64,000 nucleotides of DNA from JAJKJG01 sp036389455 (lineage in GTDB: Bacteria; Pseudomonadota; Alphaproteobacteria; Rhizobiales; Beijerinckiaceae). How positions within the stretch are numbered: position 1 is the first letter of the stretch; every line of letters starts with the position of its first letter. The translations under genes were made by a program, and so were the position numbers. Under the pieces are notes generated by a model, which did not search any database, was not told where the DNA came from, and worked only from the letters and a program-made list of their open reading frames with translations. The stretch lies in assembly GCA_036389455.1 (NCBI GenBank), contig DASVPW010000056.1, forward strand, positions 1 to 64,000, read 5' to 3'. This document shows, one piece after another, positions 50,680 through 57,518 of this stretch.

Positions 50680-51336
50680 CTACGCCGGCATTCCGCCGGC
50701 CTTCCAGGCCTCGAATTTCTTGATGTCGTCCTCCGGCCACAGCCCGTCGCACGGCATGTTGACCCTGAGCCGCTCCGCAATCTTGTCGGCGTTGACTTTG
50801 ACGTCCTCGTACTTGCTCAAATCGAAGCCCGCGACGTTGCGCATCGAATTGATGTCGCGCGGGCGGAACAACGGCCTGATGTCCTCCTCGAAGCCCGGAA
50901 CATCTTGCTGCGCCGTGCCGCCCACATATGACACCGTCGCCTGCGGGCTCATCTTGACACTGGCCGCGTGGGCATCGGCGCGCGAGACAACGTCCACGCA
51001 CTTGCTGTTGGACACCGCGTGCACGCGGATTCCCTTGAGCGGCACGCCCTTGCCCCAGTAGTTCGCGACGTCGATGCCGGAGAACTCGGCGTGGGCGCTG
51101 ATCGGGGTGAGCACGTCGAGGGTTACGTCGTCCGGGGCCGGCATCTGCGCGTTGAACTCGAAGCCTTGGATGCCGTCGGCCGGGGGCGTGATGTGGATGT
51201 GCTTGGCGAGCTGGCCGTTGGACCAGCCCGTGGTCGCGGCGCGCCCGATCGCATGGATGATCATCCAGGGCGGCTCGGTGCGCGTGATATAGACAAGGAC
51301 GTCGTCGACGGCGAAGACTTTCCCGATCTCTGCCAT
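50680..51336 (-). CDS. Unknown protein with a C-terminal cytochrome-like tail lacking the haem motif
   Basis: 218 residues without a signal peptide. The N-terminal 130 residues (VLVYITRTEPPWMIIHAIGRAATTGWS...) are beta-rich. The last 70 resemble the tail seen after planctomycete-type cytochrome c domains: EEDIRPLFRPRDINSMRN, then RLRVNMPCDGLWPEDDIKKFEAWKAGG, but no CXXCH is present. GAGGGAGGG precedes the ATG. It is the first gene of the operon with the CXXCH protein and the subtilase. The function is unknown. Confidence 0.78.
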   Translation of the reverse strand: MAEIGKVFAVDDVLVYITRTEPPWMIIHAIGRAATTGWSNGQLAKHIHITPPADGIQGFEFNAQMPAPDDVTLDVLTPISAHAEFSGIDVANYWGKGVPLKGIRVHAVSNSKCVDVVSRADAHAASVKMSPQATVSYVGGTAQQDVPGFEEDIRPLFRPRDINSMRNVAGFDLSKYEDVKVNADKIAERLRVNMPCDGLWPEDDIKKFEAWKAGGMPA

Positions 51337-51407
51337 CCAGCCCTCCCTCGCAGCAAGATTTTGCAGACGGTATATGCAATCAATACTGATTTCAAGCCCG
51401 TAGTCGC

Positions 51408-51425
51408 TAGTCTTCTTGTAGACTA
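51408..51425. promoter_or_regulatory. Inverted repeat upstream of the protease operon
   Basis: TAGTCT and AGACTA form a perfect 6-bp dyad with a six-base spacer in an AT-richer stretch about 75 bases upstream of the first operon gene. It is a candidate operator; no confident promoter boxes were set for this gene. Confidence 0.4.
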
Positions 51426-51516
51426 ACTCGCAACTACCCCTCCCCTCATATGGTGATGGGTAGATTCTGTTGGAAACCCAGCAGTTTGGACATGGCAGAG
51501 AAGCCCGGCAAATCCC

Positions 51517-51545
51517 CTTGACACCGTGACGCTCCTCTGCTAGGA
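51517..51545 (+). promoter_or_regulatory. Sigma70-like promoter for the candidate small RNA
   Basis: TTGACA (51517-51522) and TAGGAA (51540-51545) are separated by 17 bases, with the start site expected near 51552. The -35 box is perfect. It reads towards the small RNA and the terminase genes. Confidence 0.65.
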
Positions 51546-51551
51546 ATATAG

Positions 51552-51638
51552 CCCTCTCGCGGACCGCGCCCGGGCTCCCCCGGCGCGGCGAGCGACGACC
51601 GTCACGAGCCGCCCGCGCTTCCGCGCCGGGCGGTTTTT
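51552..51638 (+). ncRNA. Candidate small RNA with its own terminator
   Basis: Between a good promoter and the terminase gene lies about 87 bases with two stems. CCGCGCC (51563-51569) pairs with GGCGCGG (51581-51587). CCGCCCG (51608-51614) pairs with CGGGCGG (51626-51632) and is followed by six T (51633-51638), a textbook intrinsic terminator. No start codon with a sensible frame is present. It may be a free-standing regulatory RNA or an attenuator leader controlling the following genes. I do not recognise a known family. Confidence 0.6.
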
Positions 51639-51695
51639 TCGTGCGCGCGTCTCGAAAACGCGCCGCGGCCCCGCGGCCTTAACGGAGCACCTCCG

Positions 51696-52406
51696 ATGCG
51701 ATTGACCACCCACCCGCCCGAGAAGCGGGCGCAGGCCAAGTGGCTTGGCGAGACGACGACCTTGAACTGCACCGAGATCGCGGCGCGGGTCGATGCGTCG
51801 CCCTCGATCGTCCGCACCTGGAAGGCTAACGACCGCTGGAAGCGTCCAACGGGCGCGCCGGAGAAGCGGACCTTCGCGAAGGAGCGGCGCGAGGCGATCG
51901 CGCGGCTGCGCGGGCTTGGCGGCACGAACGCCGACATCGCCCGGGTCGCCGAATGCAGCCCCGACACCGTCGCGCGGATCCCGCCGGTCCCGCCCAAGGG
52001 GGCCAAGGCCCGCGCCGCGGCGGCCCCGCCCGGGGTCGCGTCCGAGGAGGCGGCGCGGCTGCACGAGGCCCTCACGGCCGAGGGCCTCGGCCGGCGCGAG
52101 CTCCTGCGCCTGATCGAGCGCGCCTTCGTCCTCGTCGCGGCCGACGCGATCGCCGGGCGCGACCCGCTCGTCGACCGCCGCGCCCAGGCGCTTGCCCGCA
52201 CCGCCGCAACCGTCAGGGCGCTGCCGGACGACGCGCCGGCCGCCGGAGACTCATTGCATGACCAGTTGTCCGTGCCCGCCACCTTCGAGGAGACCAACCT
52301 TCTCCTGGAGGAGCTTGCGCGCCGATTTGCGGCGTTCGATCGAGGAGGGGTGGGCGGCGCAGCTCCTGGCGAGCCTGCCGCCGGTGGTGCAGCGGCTCCT
52401 GCGTGA
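51696..52406 (+). CDS. Putative terminase small-subunit-like protein (helix-turn-helix)
   Basis: 236 residues. Two helix-turn-helix-like stretches are visible: LNCTEIAARVDASPSIVRTWKANDRWKR near residue 24 and LGGTNADIARVAECSPDTVARI near 75, the kind used by phage and gene-transfer-agent terminase small subunits to bind DNA. The rest is Ala/Arg-rich. The identification rests mainly on its place directly upstream of the large subunit. The C-terminal 30 residues are low complexity (GGVGGAAPGEPAAGGAAAPA) and overlap the next gene. Confidence 0.65.
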   Translation: MRLTTHPPEKRAQAKWLGETTTLNCTEIAARVDASPSIVRTWKANDRWKRPTGAPEKRTFAKERREAIARLRGLGGTNADIARVAECSPDTVARIPPVPPKGAKARAAAAPPGVASEEAARLHEALTAEGLGRRELLRLIERAFVLVAADAIAGRDPLVDRRAQALARTAATVRALPDDAPAAGDSLHDQLSVPATFEETNLLLEELARRFAAFDRGGVGGAAPGEPAAGGAAAPA

Positions 52407-53631
52407 AGGATGGCTCGGGCGCGCCGGCGACCATCAGGTGCCCCCCGACGAGGACGCGCCTTGGCACGGCTGGCTCCTCCTCGGCGGGCGCGGCGCGGGC
52501 AAGACGCGGGCCGGGGCCGAATGGGTGACGGGCCTCGTCGGCGGCTATCCCGGCCTCGCGGCGCGGCCCGCCCGCCGCATCGCGCTCGTCGGCGAGACCT
52601 TTGCCGACGTGCGCGACGTGATGATCGGCGGGCCGTCCGGCCTCATGGCGGTCGCGCCGGCGGGCGAGCGCCCGCAGTGGAAGCCGTCGCTGCGCCGGCT
52701 CGAATGGCGCAGCGGCGCCGTCGCCCACGCCTTCTCGGCCGAGGACCCGGATTCGCTGCGCGGGCCGCAGTTCGAGGCGGCCTGGTGCGACGAACTCGGC
52801 AAGTGGCGCCATGCCCAGGAGACCTGGGACATGCTGCAGTTCGGGCTGCGGCTGGGCGAGCGCCCGCGCCAGGCCGTCACCACGACGCCGCGGCCGATCC
52901 CGCTGATCCGGCGGCTGATCGACGACCCGTCGGTCGTGACGACGCGGGCCCGCACGGCCGACAACGCCGAAAACCTCGCGCCGTCGTTCCTCGCCGAGGT
53001 CACGGCCGCCTACGGCGGCACGCGGCTCGGGCGCCAGGAGCTCGACGGCGAGCTGATCGAGGACCGGCCGGACGCCCTGTGGAAGCGCGAGGCGATCGAG
53101 GCCACGCGGGTCTCGGCCGCGCCGGCGCTTGCCCGCATCGTCGTCGCGGTCGACCCGCCGGCGACCTCCGGGCGCAACGCCGGCGCCTGCGGCATCGTCG
53201 CGGCGGGGGTCGACGCGGCGGGCCAGGGCTACGTGCTCGAAGACGCGACGGTCTCGGGCGCCGCGCCGGAGGCGTGGGCGGCGCGGGCGGTCGCGCTCTA
53301 CCGGCGCCTCGAGGCGGACGCGCTCGTCGCCGAGGTCAACCAGGGCGGCGAGATGGTGGCGGCGGTCATGCGCCTCGTCGACCCCGCCGTGCCGGTGACG
53401 GCGGTCGTCGCGACGCGGGGCAAGTACGCCCGCGCCGAGCCGGTCTCGGCGCTCTACGGGCAGGGCCGCGTGCGCCACGTCGGCGCGCACCCGGCGCTCG
53501 AGGACGAGATGTGCGACTTCTCGCCCGCCGGCCTCTCGAACGGCCGCTCCCCCGACCGCCTCGACGCGCTCGTGTGGGCGCTGACGCACCTGATGCTGCA
53601 GCAGGCGCAGCCGCGCCTGCGGGTGCTCTGA
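52258..53631 (+). CDS. Terminase large subunit, gene-transfer-agent/phage type
   Basis: About 457 residues from the ATG at 52258; a GTG at 52384 is an alternative, which would remove most of the 149-base overlap with the upstream gene. Walker A is LLLGGRGAGKTRAGAEWV, the coupling region LRGPQFEAAWCDELGKW carries Walker B, and the nuclease domain has VAVDPPATSGRNAGACGIVA and YVLEDATVSG with metal-binding acids. It packages DNA into proheads. The family is the GTA gp2 type of Hyphomicrobiales. No portal, protease or capsid gene follows. Confidence 0.9.
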   Translation: MTSCPCPPPSRRPTFSWRSLRADLRRSIEEGWAAQLLASLPPVVQRLLREGWLGRAGDHQVPPDEDAPWHGWLLLGGRGAGKTRAGAEWVTGLVGGYPGLAARPARRIALVGETFADVRDVMIGGPSGLMAVAPAGERPQWKPSLRRLEWRSGAVAHAFSAEDPDSLRGPQFEAAWCDELGKWRHAQETWDMLQFGLRLGERPRQAVTTTPRPIPLIRRLIDDPSVVTTRARTADNAENLAPSFLAEVTAAYGGTRLGRQELDGELIEDRPDALWKREAIEATRVSAAPALARIVVAVDPPATSGRNAGACGIVAAGVDAAGQGYVLEDATVSGAAPEAWAARAVALYRRLEADALVAEVNQGGEMVAAVMRLVDPAVPVTAVVATRGKYARAEPVSALYGQGRVRHVGAHPALEDEMCDFSPAGLSNGRSPDRLDALVWALTHLMLQQAQPRLRVL

Positions 53632-53656
53632 CCCTCGGGGCGCGTTCCCCTGCCGA

Positions 53657-54727
53657 TCAGCCCCGGGAAAGGTGCTGCGGCGGGAAGACCCGGGCCCGTC
53701 GGATGAGGAGCCCGGCCGGCTCGCCCGCCCGGACCGCGCGCTCGACCGGCGCTTCGACGTCGACACGGTCGCCGGACGGGAGCTCGATCTCGATGCGGCG
53801 GACGCCTCCCACGCGCCGCAGGGCGTGAACGGTCCCGACGGCGTGGGCGTCCTCGGGCGGCACCAGCGCCATGTCCCATGGGCGGCAGAAGACGATGATC
53901 GGGCCGCTCGCGGCGGGCGGCAGCTCGATCCCCGTCGGGCGACCGCCGACGAGCGCCCGGCCGTTCTCCGCGCTCGCCTCGAAGCGGGCCGCGTCGCCGA
54001 GGAAGGTCATGACGAACGGCGTCGCCGGGCTGTCCTGCACCTCGTCCGGGTCGCCCACCTGCTCCAGGCGGCCGTGGTTGAGCACGGCGACGCGGTCCGC
54101 GAGCTCGAGCGCCTCGTCCTGGTCGTGGGTCACGAACACCGTGGTCTGTCCCGTGCGCTCGTGGATGTGCCGCAGCCACCGGCGCAGCTCCTTGCGGACC
54201 TTGGCGTCGAGCGCGCCGAAGGGCTCGTCGAGGAGGAGGACGCGCGGCTCGACCGCGAGCGCGCGGGCGAGCGCCACCCGCTGGCGCTGCCCCCCGGACA
54301 GCTGCGCCGGGAAGCGGCCGCCGAAGCCCTCGAGCTGGACGAGGCCGAGGAGCTCCGCGACCCGCCTTGCGATCTCGGCCTCGCCGGGCCTTTGCGCGCG
54401 GGGCCGGGCGCGCAGGCCGTAGGCGATGTTGTCGCGGACCGTGAGATGCCTGAACAGCGCGTAGTGCTGGAAGACGAAGCCGATCCGGCGCTTCTGCACG
54501 GGCAGGCCGGTCGCGTCCTCGCCGCCGAAGAACACGCGCCCGCGCTCCGGGACCTCGAGGCCGGCGATGACGCGCAGGAGCGTCGTCTTGCCGGAGCCGG
54601 ACGGCCCGAGCAGCGCCAGGAGCTCGCCGGCGCGCACGTCGAGGTCGACGCCGCGCAGCGCCGCCGTGTCCCCGAACTCCTTGACGACGCCCGCGACGCG
54701 GATCGCCGTCGCCGGCTCTTCCTCAAT
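53657..54727 (-). CDS. cysA: Sulfate/thiosulfate ABC transporter ATP-binding protein
   Basis: About 356 residues. Walker A GPSGSGKTT near 45, signature LSGGQRQRVALARAL and Walker B VLLLDEPFGALD are intact, and a C-terminal TOBE-like domain (about 270-356) is present as in CysA. It powers sulfate import with CysT and CysW. The start is odd: conserved family sequence begins 8 residues after an ATT codon at 54727 that overlaps the cysW stop (ATTGA); the nearest standard start is a TTG at 54787, 60 bases inside cysW. I set the boundary at the ATT. Confidence 0.9.
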   Translation of the reverse strand: MEEEPATAIRVAGVVKEFGDTAALRGVDLDVRAGELLALLGPSGSGKTTLLRVIAGLEVPERGRVFFGGEDATGLPVQKRRIGFVFQHYALFRHLTVRDNIAYGLRARPRAQRPGEAEIARRVAELLGLVQLEGFGGRFPAQLSGGQRQRVALARALAVEPRVLLLDEPFGALDAKVRKELRRWLRHIHERTGQTTVFVTHDQDEALELADRVAVLNHGRLEQVGDPDEVQDSPATPFVMTFLGDAARFEASAENGRALVGGRPTGIELPPAASGPIIVFCRPWDMALVPPEDAHAVGTVHALRRVGGVRRIEIELPSGDRVDVEAPVERAVRAGEPAGLLIRRARVFPPQHLSRG

Positions 54728-55586
54728 GCGCCGCTCTGGCCGCGATGGCGTCGCCGTAGCGCCACTCCAGGAGCGACTTCCCGGCAAGCGTGAGGATGGC
54801 GAGAAAAGCGAGGAGCGAGGCGACCGCAAAGGCAGCGACGAAGTTGTACTCATTGTAGAGGATCTCCACGTGGAGCGGCATCGTGGTGGTGAGCCCCCGG
54901 ACGTGGCCCGAGACGACGGCGACCGCCCCGAACTCGCCCATCGCGCGCGCGTTGCAGAGGAGCACGCCGTAGAGCAGCGCCCAGCGGATGTTCGGCAGGG
55001 TGACGGTCAGGAAGGTCCGGACCGGCGAGGCGCCGAGCGTCAGCGCCGCTTCCTCGTCGGCCGCGCCCTGCTGCTGCATGAGCGGGATGAGCTCCCGGGC
55101 GACGAACGGGAACGTGACGAAGATCGTCGCCAGCACGATCCCGGGCAGGGCGAAGACGATCTCGATGCCGTGCCGCCGCAGCCAGGGCCCGAGCACCCCC
55201 TGCGCTCCGAACAGGAGCACGTAGACGAGCCCCGAGACGACCGGCGACACGGAGAACGGCAGGTCGACGAGGGTCACGAGGAGGCTCTTGCCCCTGAACG
55301 CGAACTTCGCGATCGCCCAGGCCGCCGCGACCCCGAACACGAGGTTGAGCGGCACGGCGATCGCGGCGACGGTCAGGGTCAGCCGGATCGCCGCCACGGC
55401 GTCCGGGTCCGCGAAGGCGGCGAGGTAGGCGCCGAGGCCCTTGCGCAGGGCCTCGGCGAACACGGCCGCAAGCGGCAGGAGCAGGAACAGGACGAGGAAC
55501 GCCACGGCGGCGAGCGTCAGCGCCGCCCGCGTCGGCGCCGCCTCGGTCGTGACGCGCATCGCGGCGGGGACGCTCGCCTCAGGCAT
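54723..55586 (-). CDS. cysW: Sulfate ABC transporter permease subunit CysW
   Basis: 287 residues with six membrane helices. The binding-protein-dependent permease motif is in GASPVRTFLTVTLPNIRWALLYG..NARAMGEFGAV near residue 195-240, the EAA-type loop with the conserved glycine. It forms the sulfate channel with CysT. The ATG at 55586 overlaps the cysT stop by eight bases; its TGA overlaps the putative cysA start. It uses the CysW-type VVSGHVRGLTTTMPLHVEILY phrase. Confidence 0.94.
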   Translation of the reverse strand: MPEASVPAAMRVTTEAAPTRAALTLAAVAFLVLFLLLPLAAVFAEALRKGLGAYLAAFADPDAVAAIRLTLTVAAIAVPLNLVFGVAAAWAIAKFAFRGKSLLVTLVDLPFSVSPVVSGLVYVLLFGAQGVLGPWLRRHGIEIVFALPGIVLATIFVTFPFVARELIPLMQQQGAADEEAALTLGASPVRTFLTVTLPNIRWALLYGVLLCNARAMGEFGAVAVVSGHVRGLTTTMPLHVEILYNEYNFVAAFAVASLLAFLAILTLAGKSLLEWRYGDAIAARAAH

Positions 55587-56460
55587 CGCCGAACCTGCGG
55601 CGGCTGTAGGACTGGATGAGGTTGATCGCGAGGAGCGCCGCAAACGAGATCATGAGCATCACCGTCGCGATGGCCGTCGCGCCGGCATAGTTGAACTCCT
55701 CGAGCCTGATGATGATGAGGAGCGGCGCGATCTCCGACACGTAGGGGACGTTGCCGGCGATGAAGATCACCGAGCCGTACTCGCCGACGGCGCGGGCGAA
55801 GGCGAGCGCGAACCCGGTGAGGACCGCCGGCGCGAGCGGCGGCAGGAGCACGGTGCGGACCGCCCGCGCGCGCGAGGCGCCGAGCGTCGCCGCCGCCTCC
55901 TCGACCTCGCGGTCGAGCTCCGCGACGAGGGGCTGGACCGTGCGCACCGCGAAGGGCAGCCCGACGAAGACGAGCGCCACGAAGATCCCGAGCGGCGTGA
56001 AGGCTACCTTGAGCCCGAGCGAGGCGAGGGCGCCGCCGATCCAGCCGTTCGGCGCATAGAGGGCCGCGAGCGCAATGCCGGCGACCGCCGTCGGCAGGGC
56101 GAAGGGAAGGTCCACGGCGGCATCGAGGATCGTCCGCGCCGGGAAGCGGTAGCGCGCCAGCACCCAGGCCACGAGGAGGCCGAAGACCGCGTCCGCCGCC
56201 GCGGCCGCGAAGGAGAGCCCGAAGGATATCCTGAGCGCCGCCGCGACCCTCGCGTCGGTCGCGACCTCCCACAGCCCCGCCAGCCCGACGGACGAGGCGC
56301 GCAGGACGAGCGCGCCGAGCGGAAGGAGGACGACCAGCGACAGGTAGAGGAGCGTGTACCCGAAGGCGAGGTTGAAGCCCGGCAGGGCGCTCGACCGGCG
56401 AAACCGCCAGGCGTCCGCCCGTGGCGCGGAGGCGCCGAGCGCAAGCGCGGCCCCGGTCAT
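55579..56460 (-). CDS. cysT: Sulfate ABC transporter permease subunit CysT
   Basis: 293 residues from the ATG at 56460, with six membrane helices. CysT landmarks are LPGFNLAFGYTLLYLSLVVLLPL near the N-terminus, PFALPTAVAGIALAALYAPNGWIG and the EAA loop LGASRARAVRTVLLPPLAPAVLTG, then GEYGSVIFIAGN. It pairs with CysW in the inner membrane. It overlaps the binding-protein stop by four bases and cysW by eight, so the transporter genes are tightly coupled. Confidence 0.94.
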   Translation of the reverse strand: MTGAALALGASAPRADAWRFRRSSALPGFNLAFGYTLLYLSLVVLLPLGALVLRASSVGLAGLWEVATDARVAAALRISFGLSFAAAAADAVFGLLVAWVLARYRFPARTILDAAVDLPFALPTAVAGIALAALYAPNGWIGGALASLGLKVAFTPLGIFVALVFVGLPFAVRTVQPLVAELDREVEEAAATLGASRARAVRTVLLPPLAPAVLTGFALAFARAVGEYGSVIFIAGNVPYVSEIAPLLIIIRLEEFNYAGATAIATVMLMISFAALLAINLIQSYSRRRFGDA

Positions 56461-57518
56461 TCCCGCGCTCCCGCTCGGCGGTTCGCCTTGGCGATGGCGT
56501 CGAACGCGCCGCCGTCGGCGAAATGCGTGCCCTGCGCCTTCGTCCAGCCGCCGAAAACTTCGTCGATGGTGAAGAGGCGCAGCTTCGGCAGACGGTCGAC
56601 GTCGGCCTTCGCGGCCGCCTCCGCGTTGCGGGGGCGATAGAAATGCTTCGCGATGATCGCCTGGGCGCGGGGCCCGTAGAGGAAATCGAGATAGGCCTGC
56701 GCCGCCTTGCGGGTGCCCCTCTGGTCGACGTTGCCGTCGACGATCGCCACCGGCGGCTCGGCCAGGATCGAGACGGACGGCACCACGATCTCGAACCTGT
56801 CCTCCCCGAACTCCTTGAGCGCCAGGAACGCCTCGTTTTCCCAGGAGATCAGCACGTCGCCGAGGCCGCGCTGCGCGAAGGTCGTCGTCGATCCGCGCGC
56901 GCCGGTGTCGAGGACGGGCGCGTTCCGGTAGATCGCCTGGACGAACGACCGGGCGCGATCTTCGTCCTTCCACCTGTCGAGGGCATAGCCCCAGGCCGCG
57001 AGGTAGTTCCAGCGCGCGCCGCCCGAGGTCTTCGGGTTGGGCGTGACGACGTCGACGCCGGGCAGCGCCAGGTCCTCCCAATCCTTGATCCCTTTCGGGT
57101 TTCCCTTGCGCACCACGAAGACGACGGTGGAGGTGTAGGGGGACGAATTCTCCGGCAGCCGCTTCTGCCAGTCGGGAGGGAGCTTCTTCGCGATCCGGGC
57201 GATCTCGTCGATGTCGCCGGCGAGCGCCAGCGTCACGACGTCGGCCGCGAGCCCGTCGATCACCGCGCGCGCCTGCCGGCCCGAGCCGCCGTGCGAGCTG
57301 CGCACGGTGACGCCCTCGCCCGTCCGCGCCTTCCATTCCTCGGCGAAGGCGTCGTTGATCTCGCGGTAGAGCTCGCGGGTCGGGTCGTAGGAGACGTTGA
57401 GGAGCTGCGTCTGCGTCTGCGCCTGCGCCTGCGCCTGCGACCACGCCGCGCTCGCGCCGTACAGGATGGTCGCGGCCGCCATGAAGGACGCTGCGGCCGC
57501 CTTGATGATTCGTCTCAC
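56457..57518 (-). CDS. sbp: Periplasmic sulfate-binding protein (internal start within the cysN frame)
   Basis: 353 residues if begun at the GTG at 57518, giving a normal signal peptide (RRIIKAAAASFMAAATILYGASAAWS). The binding protein has NVSYDPTRELYREINDAF, the sulfate-contacting SSHGGSGRQARAVIDG, and NPKTSGGARWNYLAAWGYA, all typical of CysP/Sbp. GAGGA lies nine bases before the GTG, so separate translation is likely. A (CAGGCG/CAGACG)-type hexamer run encodes QAQAQAQTQTQ just after the cleavage site. It is the periplasmic receptor for CysTWA. Confidence 0.85.
   Translation of the reverse strand: MRRIIKAAAASFMAAATILYGASAAWSQAQAQAQTQTQLLNVSYDPTRELYREINDAFAEEWKARTGEGVTVRSSHGGSGRQARAVIDGLAADVVTLALAGDIDEIARIAKKLPPDWQKRLPENSSPYTSTVVFVVRKGNPKGIKDWEDLALPGVDVVTPNPKTSGGARWNYLAAWGYALDRWKDEDRARSFVQAIYRNAPVLDTGARGSTTTFAQRGLGDVLISWENEAFLALKEFGEDRFEIVVPSVSILAEPPVAIVDGNVDQRGTRKAAQAYLDFLYGPRAQAIIAKHFYRPRNAEAAAKADVDRLPKLRLFTIDEVFGGWTKAQGTHFADGGAFDAIAKANRRAGARE

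Noticed and set aside
51552..51638. tRNA, 4.5S RNA or tmRNA at the small-RNA candidate
   Set aside because: No cloverleaf, no CCA end and no match to conserved loops of those RNAs could be seen; only two simple stems and a terminator are present.
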